Part shown: piece by piece, positions 45,516-55,178 of the stretch
Numbering within the stretch: position 1 is the stretch's first letter
How the letters are laid out: each line of letters begins with the position of its first letter
Assembly (NCBI GenBank): GCA_003290165.1
Contig: QNQO01002082.1
Coordinates: forward strand, 1-64,000
Length of the DNA stretch: 64,000 nt
From: Berberis thunbergii
Taxonomy: Eukaryota; Streptophyta; Magnoliopsida; Ranunculales; Berberidaceae
Direction: 5' to 3'
Position numbers and translations under genes: made by a program
Notes under the pieces: model-generated
What the model was told of the DNA's origin: nothing
Database searches by the model: none
Seen by the model: the letters and a program-made list of their open reading frames with translations, nothing else

Positions 45516-47443
45516 AATCCCCCCAAACCTACATTTTGCTAGTCCTCGAACAAAATAAAAATAAAAACAAACTCACTTTCGTAGGAATCACGATTACGTT
45601 TAGCATATGTAATAAGTCTTTAAACCTCTAGGTTTCCCCTAGTCGACAAGTTATAGTCTCATGAAGGTTTTCAGAAATGATACCCACAAACATTAGTGAT
45701 ACTCGGGACTCGGACTCAAAAATTTAGTCAAAATAACTCTTTCCTTGTTTGACCTCAGAGAGTTCCTACTTGATTGCGTAAGCCTTAAGAGATGTATTCA
45801 TCTAACTTATCGATCAGTATTAAGTCAATAAGTGACTTCAGCAAGTACTACACAAAAGACATAGGAATTATTGATTCAAGTTTATATTAAGAATTTGATC
45901 ATCTTCTTTGTTGTAAACTTTAGTTTAAAAGTGGACATATCTCTGGTTCACATTCTAGAAAATTCGCTTCAACTTCAAATCTCACAAGGTATATAATCAC
46001 TCAGAATAAAATCACTCAAAGATTTGGCTATTTTCTCTCAAATGTATGTGAATAAGATGAAACAATGAATAAAATATGGTTCACATACAAAACAAAATAT
46101 GAGAACTCGATAATACAATAAATATGATCTCAAGAAGGAATATCATTCGCAGAGAATGTTGATTCATTCACCATAGTATTTTTTAATTCACCCTCCACAC
46201 TTTGGCCATATTTTCCTAAGGATCAAAATATTTTGACTAGGTTGTAACGGGGCATAGGACAGGGTAGCATTGAAGGTTAAAGACAAACAAAAGCGCTTTT
46301 GATAAGGTTAGAGGTCTTCTTAAAGTGTTGCATTTCATGGATTGGATTAACTCATTCTTTTTTATTAAAGAACTTTACATTTTCATGGATGTGGAAAACA
46401 AAGGCTACTTTTTTTTTTTTTTGTGATAGCCTTGTACAAAATGAAATATGAAGTTTTTTCTACTCTTTTTGGCACTAAGAAGTATATGCATATTCCATTG
46501 ATGGTGATAAAACCTTCTTTAATAATTCATCTCCAACCTTTCTCAAAAGCATTAGGGTCAGGAAAACATAATTAGGTTATTTGGGTTTATCGATTAGTGG
46601 GTTAACAATAAAATTGTTAATATGACAGGCTTCAAATGGGCTTTAAGGGTAAACAATATATGGGTAGGTTAAAAGGCTCAATCTAGGCAAACAATGACTT
46701 TTCTTAATTTCCCAAGAATTACATGGTTTTTATGCCTTGGGTTATTCTCAGTTTTTTACAGAAACAAAAAATTATAGATATCATGCAACAAAATAATGCA
46801 GGACTCAAGAAATTCAAAATAAGTGTATAACCCTCAGAAAGAAGAAATGCTAGAAATCTCACAGGGTTCAAATCTCGACTATTATTCTCATAATCACCAG
46901 ATAATTAATTAACTTTTTCAACTCTAATAAAGAACATCGAAGCTAAAACACACTCTCATTGCAAACTCTTAGAAAACTCCTAGCTTGTGAGTAGTACAAA
47001 CTATTGTCTAATATTGACAAACTACCAACTTTCAAAGATTCAAATCCTACACTCAAATGTCTTTGCAATTAGATTTATGTAACATAATCTCATCATGGAT
47101 AAGTGTTCGGGTTACAAAAATGAAAAACTATTTTTTTTTTTTTGAAATATGTTTGAACCACCCATTTTCAAATGAGACATTAGATTTTGAAATCTCTCCA
47201 CCCAAACCTAAATCAAACATTGTCCTCAATGTTCTAAAATAGGACACCGTGGGTCGACCATGAACAAGAGATAAACAATAAGTAGAAATAGAAGGGGTTT
47301 ACCTTCAAATGGCATGAGTGCTCACATGACTTTCTGTGAAGATCCATGAAATGGCTTCAATCAACTTATCGTCAAATATATTTTTTTTAAAAGATTTTTT
47401 TTTATTTTTTAAATTCAGTTGACCTAATATTTATACTAGAATC
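45516..47443 (-). other. Non-coding interior of the partial Athila-like element
   Basis: AT-rich sequence similar in layout to 4611-6918 and 34213-36000, including ACATTGTCCTCAATGTT near 47217. No pol domain is seen. Confidence 0.55.
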
Positions 47444-47780
47444 TTAGTCTAACAATAAATCAAACAATAACAACCTAAAAATTTGTGGGTCATACCAAAC
47501 ATGTGTATATGGGACAATAAGATGCAAGTGATTTGACATGCCCCACAAGTGATAAAATATTTCTTCCAAAAAATGATACAAGTTCAATTTGTCAAAATGA
47601 GTAAAATCAATTTGGTGTTCTAGGAGAGGCCATGGGTCAGACATGGATAGGTCATCAACCTCTTTAAGTTTTTCACAATTTGTTTTACATTTCCCAAAAT
47701 AATCCTCCAAGGTTTTTGAAATGTGCAATTCAAGTCTAAACTCGAGGAACTTCCTAATACTGGGGAGAAGGTTAACAAAT
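47444..47780 (-). pseudogene. Tail frame of the partial Athila-like element
   Basis: Part of an open minus-strand frame that reads DPQIFRLLLFD, the third occurrence of the tail phrase seen in both other Athila elements. Farther upstream the same frame runs into Tat gag sequence (MRRDPEGRDKSKYC at the 47881 end), so it spans the join of the two elements and is not one natural protein. Confidence 0.5.
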
Positions 47781-49168
47781 TTCTTAGATTTCACATTTGT
47801 ATTGGATATGGAACAATATTTGCTTTTGTCTCTTCCTTCCGGGTCTCTTCTCATCCTAAGTGGCCAGTTGATGTTATCCATTTTGCTATATTCTTCAGTA
47901 TATTGGCTCGACTTGTTTTCAAAGTTGTATATGGTTTATATGTCTTCTTCATTACGCTTGTTACCCACTTGTGTCGGGGTCATGCTGATTGTAGCTTCTC
48001 GGATTCTTGTTGGTTTGAATCAATTCTTCCGCCATCTGATGTCTTTTCAAATGGATGTAATCCTCTTATTGTCTGTCATCCCACCTTCTTTCTTCATTTC
48101 TTTCCCGTTTCCTCGAATGAGTATCTCTTTCTTTGTCATTTTTCCTCCTGGTCACTTTCATCTCCTTGAGAAAAATGTGTTTTTGAGACATTTTCAATAA
48201 GATTGTCATGCCTTATGCAGGTTCCAAGTTAAGGGCATAAAAAAGGGCATATCTTCAGTCTGGCGATGAAGGTTGCAGCGGCTGTGTCATCACTACATCC
48301 ATCAATCATCGTCAGTTCGTTGGTGATACGAGTGACGTATTCCCATATTGTCTCCTCGGGCTTTTCCTTCATATGAAGGAGGTAGTGTGGTCTTTTCCTC
48401 ATCCCCTGGCTCCCGATGAGTCTGGTGATAAAAATGGTGACTAATGCCTGAAAAAATTCTATTGACCTCGATGGTAGGTTGGTGAACCAATTCATCGTTG
48501 TGGATGTGAGGCTGGTCGAGAATGTTCTGTATAAGATTGATTATGTGGTTTCCTTCAAGGCCATCATGTGGTGGAAGTGTCTCAGGTGATTTGTTGGGTT
48601 GGTAGTACCATCATATACTTCAAACTTTGGTGGAGTGAACTTTTTCGGTATGTCAGTCTTCATGATGGCATCGGTGAATGGCAGTTTGGCTAATTCGTAC
48701 AACACGTTGGGATCAGTGACTTTGATTTTGAACGGAATCTTAGCAAGCGTTCCGTCACACTGTTGAGTCTTGCTTTGGAGGGGTTCATTGTTATCGAAGT
48801 TTCCCAATTGGGGTTCTGCTGGGACTTCGCCGCTCCCTTGAGTTCGGTTAGCGGAGTTTTGTTGTGGCGGTGCCTCGACATGATCAGCTGGCTGGATGTG
48901 CTCTTTGTTGATTTTTCTCCAGCATCTTTTTCATGTAGTTTATTTGGACCATAAGCAGGTCTACCCGAGGATCTATGGCAGTGTTACCGCATGTCTGGGT
49001 TGTCTGGGCTATTGCATGTTGTGGGTTTTGATTCTCGGGTGTCGTTGTCCCTATGATTTGGGCTACTTCTTGTTCGTGAGCTGCTTGAGATACATCGTCG
49101 CCAAGAGGAGAGTTGTTGTTATCATTGTCGTGTTGGGGATCTGTAGGGTGTGTCATTTGTTCTGACAA
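47781..49168 (-). pseudogene. Decayed gag of the large Tat element
   Basis: Read on the minus strand with frame changes: an N-terminal acidic/Gln-rich stretch (49168-48884), FTPPKFEVYDGTTNPTNHL (48541-48807), then MNWFTNLPSRSIEFFQALV and KPEETIWEYVTRITNELTM (48229-48495). These form the retrotransposon gag core of Tat-type elements. A Lys/Glu-rich stretch follows, and RRDPEGRDKSKYC near 47830 fits the block before the gag zinc knuckle. At least three frame breaks make it non-functional. Nothing of pol follows; the sequence passes into the partial Athila element. Confidence 0.7.
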
Positions 49169-49242
49169 CTTGTTGGTCGTCTATTAGATTCTGGTGAACT
49201 TCGTCACTGTGGATTTAATTTTTAGAAAGGAAATTTGTCATT

Positions 49243-49261
49243 CTCCATGGTCGCCGCCAAT
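49243..49261 (-). other. Primer-site region of the large Tat element
   Basis: Just inside the 5' LTR the minus strand reads TTGGCGGCGACCATGGAGA, comparable with TTTGGAGTCGTCCGTGGGGA beside the LTR at 22946-23538. Both look like mutated forms of the TTGGCGCCGTC-type start common in this lineage. I cannot name the tRNA. Confidence 0.5.
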
Positions 49262-49739
49262 TAATACGTCCAAAAATCATCATCCTGTGAGTTTGACTTG
49301 CAAAACAGATGTTAGACTGCCAAAGACCACATTTTTTTGTGGCCGAAAACACTTTGATGCTTAAGTCAGCAACTCTTTTGAAGAAGGAAGTAAATCGGGC
49401 AAAACTCAGTTAAAGTTGCATACCTGTGTCGAATGTTCCTTTTACCTTTTATAATGGTTCCAGTTAATTTTTTGCGTGACTTAAGCATGTGAGACGCAAC
49501 AAATTGAGATGTTTATCGTAACAGTATCCTCATTGATGGAGATGCGTTCGTGGAAGCATAACTCCCTCCATGACTCTATTTGGTGCAACGTACCTCTTCT
49601 TTATGAGAAAACTCGTGTTGGATCCGGATTCGGGTTTTGAATTGTTTGGGTCTGGATTCGGACTTTGATTGTATCTTCTTATAGTGGGCTTCTGTCACGT
49701 GTATAATCATGATGATCGGTCTATTTTGATGTATCATCA
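49262..49739 (-). repeat. 5' LTR of the large Tat element
   Basis: On the minus strand it begins TGATGATACATCAAAATAG at 49739 and ends GGACGTATTA. It matches 27749-28265 and, inverted, 22946-23538. The right flank ACTAT equals the left flank of the partner LTR. Confidence 0.8.
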
Positions 49740-50575
49740 ACTATAATAAAAGTTGCATATGCTAAGTTTCATAAGTTGCTCATATTTCAATAATTGTTCC
49801 ATTTACTATATCACCTCACATATGATTATTCATCATCTTTTACACATACTAATGTACCAGCATGCCTACAGCACGATCGTACACTTTCCATAAGGATTAT
49901 GGAAACAAAGCAGCGTAAAAGTGTTGCTAATAATCTTCTTAACTTGATCTCTGCCTACCTTCCATTTATGTTAGGATCTGGTGTCTAGGTTCATGTACTT
50001 TCGAGTTTTAGCTTCATTCTGTCCACACACCCACCACATGCAGGGCATGTGCAACTTGTGTATGGCACATGCCACCCACATGTTAGATTTTCAAAAAAAA
50101 ATTGTTCCTTACAAAGATAAATGTGTAAAATATTCTTAGGAATAATGTGTTAAAATTTTATGTTTATAGGGAAAATGTACATCGAGACCCATGAGATGTT
50201 CATCGATATGCATCATGCTTTGACTGCACAAAATCAATGACTAACTACCGTACTTAATTTAAATAGTGGGTTGCCAATATTGAGAAAAAATTTGTAATCA
50301 TCACCATAGACTTTGATAGTCAGTGGTGTAACTGTTCACCATAAATTAGTAGCCAATGGGCAGTTAAAAATAAATAGGGTGTGAAAACATAATAAATGGG
50401 CCTTGTGAAAATTTTAAAGATTCTGCTCTTGTTGTTAAAAAAAACAAGAATTTTTTATTTTTTTCTTTTGACACTTTTACCCCTTCTATGAATGGTATTT
50501 ATAATTGTGTTTTAAAGAAAACGAATAAAAAAAATCAAAAGTGGCCATCAAACATGGCTCTCTATACTTACTCAT
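49740..50575. other. Region between the Tat element and the first hairpin MITE
   Basis: Bases 49740-49850 are the continuation of the pre-insertion site and resemble 22750-22870. The 64-codon frame ending at 49988 has no recognised motif. The remainder is AT-rich with no feature seen. Confidence 0.45.
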
Positions 50576-50584
50576 TTAAAAAAA

Positions 50585-50764
50585 GAGTGATTCTAGCTGT
50601 CAAGGGAATGGGCGAGGAAAGCAGCGAGGAAGGGAGGGGACCATCCATCTCCCTCGGGATGCGTGCAAGAAAAATGAAGGCACTCATCCCGAGGGGGTGG
50701 ACGGTCCCCTCTCTCCTTCCCTCGCTGTTTTCCTCGCCCATTCCCTCGATAGCTAGAATTTTCC
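50585..50764. mobile_element. Hairpin MITE of Mutator type, copy 1
   Basis: The 180-bp element is nearly one long inverted repeat: GAGTGATTCTAGCTGTC at the left, GATAGCTAGAATTTTCC at the right, with GGGAATGGGCGAGGAAA and TTTTCCTCGCCCATTCCC inside the arms. The flanking 9-mers TTAAAAAAA and TTAAAAAAT match at eight positions, as expected for a Mutator-like TSD. It is non-coding. Confidence 0.75.
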
Positions 50765-50975
50765 TTAAAAAATCATCAAAATTCTAGGGAGCCAAGTTTG
50801 GAAGTCACCTTTAGACCAATTTTTATTCTTTTACACCAACGCTCGTCTAGAGAGTGAGACCCCTAAGGTCAGGGGAGACTCTCTAGCACACGTCGAGGAA
50901 GAGGCTGGAGAGTTAAAAAAAATTAATTAATTGGGACGAAGTGACTAAATTGTCCTAAATTGTTCTGTTGTGCAG

Positions 50976-51775
50976 GAACTCATTTGCTTGTTACAAGCAA
51001 AGAGATAGAAGGTGTTGTAATTTGGAAGTATGAATTGGCCATGAACAGATGGTATCGAGTTCCTTCTATGATTAGTCCTAGATGTTTGTTTGCATCAGCC
51101 AATTTTGGTAATGTTGCTATTGTAGCTGGGGGGAATTGCAATGGGTGCTAGTTTAGAGGTCCTCGATTCAGCTGAGCAATACAACCCCGAGAGCTAATCA
51201 TGGGAACTGCTGCCAAAGATGCACAAGGGAAGAAATCTATGCTTGGGCTGTTACATGGATGACAAGTTTTATGTAACTGGGGGGGCAGGATGAACAAGGC
51301 AAAGATCTTACTTGCGGGGAATGTTTCGATACTTGTAGAAACATTTGGGAATTGATTCTAGACATGTTGAAGGATTCTCATGTTTCTTCGTTGTCGTTCA
51401 CCACCTCTTATTGTTGTAGTGAACATGAACTATATTCGCTTGAACCCTCTTCGAACAAGCTTAAAGTGTAGTTAAAGAGGAGCAACTCATGGAAAGAGTT
51501 GAGAGAAGTCCCAATGAGAGATAACCACAGTAGATGATGGGGAATATCTTTCAAGTCTTTGGGTGATGAATTACTTGTTATAGGAGGAGTGTGGAATACT
51601 TTTGCAGGCCATTGGATGACTGTTTGTACTTGCTGCCCAGATCTAAAATGTTTTGAGTTGGAAGTTTCTTGGCATTGGCCGTAATCGAATTAGTCACTTC
51701 GTCCTAAGTTGTTTTGTTATGGAAGATTCTTTGTCTTTGGATGTTGAGCTTGAAGATTTCTTCATCGCGATCTAA
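50976..51775 (+). pseudogene. F-box/kelch-repeat pseudogene (SKIP11-like), kelch part only
   Basis: The sequence starts right after a 3' splice site-like TTGTGCAG and reads GTHLLVTSKEIEGVVIWKYE, then AMNRWYRVPSMISPRCLFAS and GNVAIVAGG. These are kelch repeats of the plant F-box/kelch group around SKIP11. After a frameshift near 51145 the match continues in pieces: a block with SAEQYN, CGECFDTCRNIWEL, then RADNN-type and LLVIGG-type kelch words, FAGHWMT and CCPD, and finally RNRISHFVLSC before a TAA at 51773-51775. The F-box and the first kelch repeats are missing. Intact members act as substrate receptors of SCF ubiquitin ligases. At least three frame changes and stops make this a pseudogene. 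Confidence 0.8.
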
Positions 51776-51807
51776 GGGAGATGAAACCCTCTTGGAGATG
51801 AAGATTG

Positions 51808-53808
51808 TCACGCCTGATTTTCGAGAAAATGAAAAAAATCCTTATATCCGCGTAGGATTGGGATTATCCGCTTCTCCGAAACTCGAGACGTGAAAATTTA
51901 ACAATAGAAACATTAAATAAATAAAAATTCTAATCAGGCTAACTTTTTGGAGATTCTATCCAACAAGTAAACCTCACATATCACTGCCTCAATGACTTTC
52001 TAACATGTGAAAGGCTAAATGGCTACGTTCCATTAAGAACGTACCCAAGAAGCGTAAATTTACTTTGGTCAGTGAGGTAGCTGGTATGAGTAATCTCCAT
52101 CCTTATAAATAAAATAGTTACATGTTTTAACATGAAAGTTTCATAAACAAAAAAATAACACTCAAAGTCTTGTAATTTCTCAACGAAGCAAACATTTCAT
52201 ACTACTAAGTCTTATCATGCTTAAAATATACATTTATTTTACCAACACTTACAAAGTCAATGTCGAACGTGGTACGTCTGACCTAAAAAAATTGTTAGTA
52301 GACTTACCATCCTGCACGGAACATTTAGAAGTAAATGAATAAAATTTATAATTTACCAGTCCTCATAAATGCAATTTATTTTCAAATAAATACAAATCAT
52401 ACTCATAATTATCATTATTTAAATGTCAACAAAATACATTTTACCATAATGAAAACATATAGTTCTCAGAATGAGCATTTAGTTTTTTCCATTAAGGCAA
52501 TCATGCCCATACACATCCACTCTCTACCAAACAAACAAACAACCCAAATTTTTTTTTTAAACAACCCCATACCACAAAAACAACAAAGCATGTGAATTCA
52601 AAAAAAAATGGTTCGACAAAGTCACTATTTAAGCCATAATGCAAGTCAATCTGATTTATCAAACCAAACCCCATATAAAAAATAAAAAATAAAAAACCCA
52701 TTTCAACCGACCATGATTTCAAACTCCACTTCATCCCAAATGTAAATTTTCAAACTTATTTCCGTACAAATATCCAGACCATATACATAAATTCATTTAA
52801 ACAAAAAAAATATGAAAAGAGAATGGCGGAAAACTCATTAATTTCTACTAAAACTTTTATATACGTGGATTTCTAAAATCCATTCAGTGACATTGTTCTC
52901 TGCCTCGAGGGCGATCTAACCGTTGGATGAACTCCAAACCATGCTAACTTATTTTTTTGGATGTTATGAATTGACAGATTTATTTTGCAAGTATTCTAAT
53001 GGCTAGAAAGTCTCGATCCACTAGCAACGCTAATACTGCGCAGAATTGTCTTTATTACGAGATTCAAATAAAAACCTAGTTTTGAGTTTTCTCTTTTAAC
53101 TCAACCAATTCCTATGAAAATACAATAAAAAAATTCACATTTCTATATTAAACTCTAATCTTAATTAATTGATTAATTTAAAGAAAATAAAAGAGAACAA
53201 AGAAGATTCACTTGTGATCAGATTCGGCAGGGAAAATTGGTGAAACGCGGGCCAAGAGAAGAACAAATATCCTTTTTTTTTTTTTTCTTTTTTTTAATTC
53301 TCTATCTTTTTGTTTGTTTGATGAAAACCCCCTCTCTCTTGGTTTCTTTTTCTGTTCTTGTACTCCCCTATTTCTCTTTTCAATATCTTATCTTTTTTGT
53401 CTCTATTTTCTTTCTTAAGCAATGTAAAAGTCATGTTTTTTGCCACCACCAACATAAAACGAAACAATTTAATAAAGAAAACCATTAAGATTAGGATTTT
53501 ATAAAGTATATATGCACCTCCTTTTTATTTTACCCTATCACTACCCTAATGCAAAGAAAAACGACCCAAACTATGTTTAGTCAAACAAAACCCAATTTAG
53601 ATTTTCTGGCTCACATAAAATATCCAGCCTAGTTCGCTAATCAGACTTAGACACAAACTTCATTCTATTTAGCAACGGTAAACAAAACAAATATTTTTAC
53701 CTAATATATAAGATTATAATATATCACACATAAATAAATAATGGTATTTTTATTTATTTAATTCGATAGGTATTACAATATACATGCCTTAAAAGTATCT
53801 CATCCCAA
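51808..53808 (-). repeat. Probable long LTR or solo LTR, borders uncertain
   Basis: On the minus strand the segment ends AATCAGGCGTGACA, a common end of plant gypsy LTRs. It contains TTGTAATACC near the other end. AAGAT occurs just left of 51808 and again at 53806-53810, which may be a target duplication, but then the other LTR end would not be TG. The inner frames (52335-52595, 52501-52734, 53237-53488) lie in low-complexity sequence and are not genes. Confidence 0.35.
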
Positions 53809-54130
53809 GATTCGAAAGGTAAAGGAGTCACGTGATTTTTTTTTTAAATATATATATAACTCGGCAAACGAAATAAGATTTAAAAAAAATACATTTTCAG
53901 ATGAGAAGTTATTTTCACATTATGCAAAGCCACATAACAACATGCATAGACATGAAGCTGCTACATGTGTATATCTAGGGATGGCAACGGGGCAAATCCA
54001 TCCCCGCCCCGTCAGGGATTGCGGATCCCCGAATCCGCCCCGAATATCCTTTTATATATTTTGTTAAAAACCATCCCCGCCCCGAACGAATTGGCTGATA
54101 TCCGCCTCACCCCAATAACCATTTAATTTA

Positions 54131-54318
54131 CAGAAATTCTAAATGTCGAGGAAGTGGGCGAGGAAACCAGTGAGGAAAAGGAGTTGGCGGGGGTGAACCA
54201 TTCACCCCCCTCCGGATGTGTGCCAACTTTTTTGGCGCCCGCATCCCGAAGGGGGTGAATGGTTCATCCCCTGCCACCTCCTTTTCCTCGCTGGTTTCCT
54301 CGTCACGTAGAATCACTC
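54131..54318. mobile_element. Hairpin MITE of Mutator type, copy 2, inside the hAT element
   Basis: 188 bp with ends CAGAAATTCTAAATGTC and, inverted, GAGTGATTCTACGTGAC. The arms share GGGCGAGGAAA and CCTCCTTTTCCTCGCTGG words with copy 1. The flanking 9-mers TTTAATTTA (54122-54130 and 54319-54327) are identical. Confidence 0.85.
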
Positions 54319-54519
54319 TTTAATTTATAAAAAAATGTTGAATGAATTTAATTTACAAATTGATAATCGATCAATTCTCTAACTAGATATCAATTCTCGA
54401 ACCATTTTCTGAGATCAGTTCTACCATTGATTTCAATTCTATAACCATACATAATAGAAAATCAATTGAAGAAGATCGAACCAAAGCAAAGATCTACTTG
54501 GCTACAGAAAGAAAGAATG

Positions 54520-54800
54520 ATCTGTTTCTTCAGATTTGGCTACGAACCAACCAAACCAAAGCTTCTTCAAATCTATCTACAGAAAGAAAGAATGAACCAA
54601 AGCGATACATTAGCTTCTTCAGATCCGCTTCTTCGGTTTAGATTTGCTTTTTCAGCTTCTTCAAATCGAACCAAGGATCTACTTCTTCAGATCTGCAATC
54701 GAACCAAAGCGATACATCAACTTCTTCAGTTTAGATTTGTTTCTTCAGATCTGCTTCTTCAGATCTAACCAAGGATCTGTTTCTTCAGCTTCTTCAGATC
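54520..54800 (+). repeat. CTTCTTCAGATC-rich degenerate repeat in the hAT element
   Basis: GCTTCTTCAGATC, TTCTTCAGATCTG and related words recur a dozen or so times with irregular spacing. The 100-codon frame at 54466-54768 is a by-product of this repeat. Confidence 0.6.
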
Positions 54801-55178
54801 AAACTCAACATGGCACTGTGTATATCTTGATTACATCATTCTAAGATGATAAAACCCTCTAAAAGCCACCAACTTCACCTCTAAAAGGGTTTTTGCACAC
54901 TGCACTAAAAGGGTTTTTTTCTCTTCTTGAGTTTGAGAGCGAATGGGTTATGGGTAGGTTTTTTTCCCTTTTAAAGGCTAGGGGTATTGATGTAAATTTC
55001 ATACTTAAACGGATATCCGTGGGGCGGATATGGACAAATCCGTATCTGCTCCGAATATTCTAGGGATGTTGTTTGGATGTTGTTTGGATACGGAACCCCG
55101 TATCCAAATCCGTCCCATATGGATTGGGTGGGGTGGATATCCGTGAAAATTCGCCCCACTGCCATCCCTATGTATATC

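Larger units (their letters stand above)
44126..47780 (-). mobile_element. Partial Athila-like element: 3' LTR and part of the interior
   Basis: It has one LTR (44126-45515), a purine tract next to it (GGTTTGGGGGGATT on the minus strand), and a non-coding interior with phrases shared with the other Athila elements. No 5' LTR or primer site is found. The right limit is a join to the gag of the large Tat element and is approximate. The pol of the Tat element, which should lie here, is missing as well, so a deletion probably removed the 5' half of this insertion together with part of its host. Confidence 0.6.
27749..49739 (-). mobile_element. Large Tat-lineage Ty3/gypsy element, host to nested insertions
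   Basis: The two outer LTRs (49262-49739 and 27749-28265) point the same way. The flanking 5-mers are identical: ACTAT at 27744-27748 and ACTAT at 49740-49744. On the minus strand the order is 5' LTR, primer-site region, decayed gag, then a place where pol should be but is missing, a minisatellite, an antisense reading frame, a polypurine tract and the 3' LTR. An antisense frame between pol and the 3' LTR and tandem repeats in that area are known features of Tat-type elements. Insertions of an Athila, a solo LTR, a TRIM and a partial Athila-like element account for about 15 kb of the 22 kb. It is long dead. Confidence 0.8.
53976..55170. mobile_element. hAT-type non-autonomous element with perfect 8-bp TSD
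   Basis: Begins TAGGGATGGCAACGGGGC and ends GCCCCACTGCCATCCCTA, flanked by TGTATATC at 53968-53975 and 55171-55178. The subterminal regions repeat CCCCGCCCCG and ATCCGTGGGG-type words in opposite orientations. There is no transposase. The interior includes a Mutator-type MITE (54131-54318) and a CTTCTTCAGATC-rich stretch (54520-54800). Confidence 0.9.

Noticed and set aside
22946..49739. Pairing the LTR at 22946 with the LTR at 49262 as one element
   Set aside because: They point in opposite directions and flank sequences do not match, whereas 27749 and 49739 share ACTAT and orientation.
52335..53488. Frames around 52335-52734 and 53237-53488 as genes
   Set aside because: AT-rich, low-complexity translations on opposite strands within the probable LTR.
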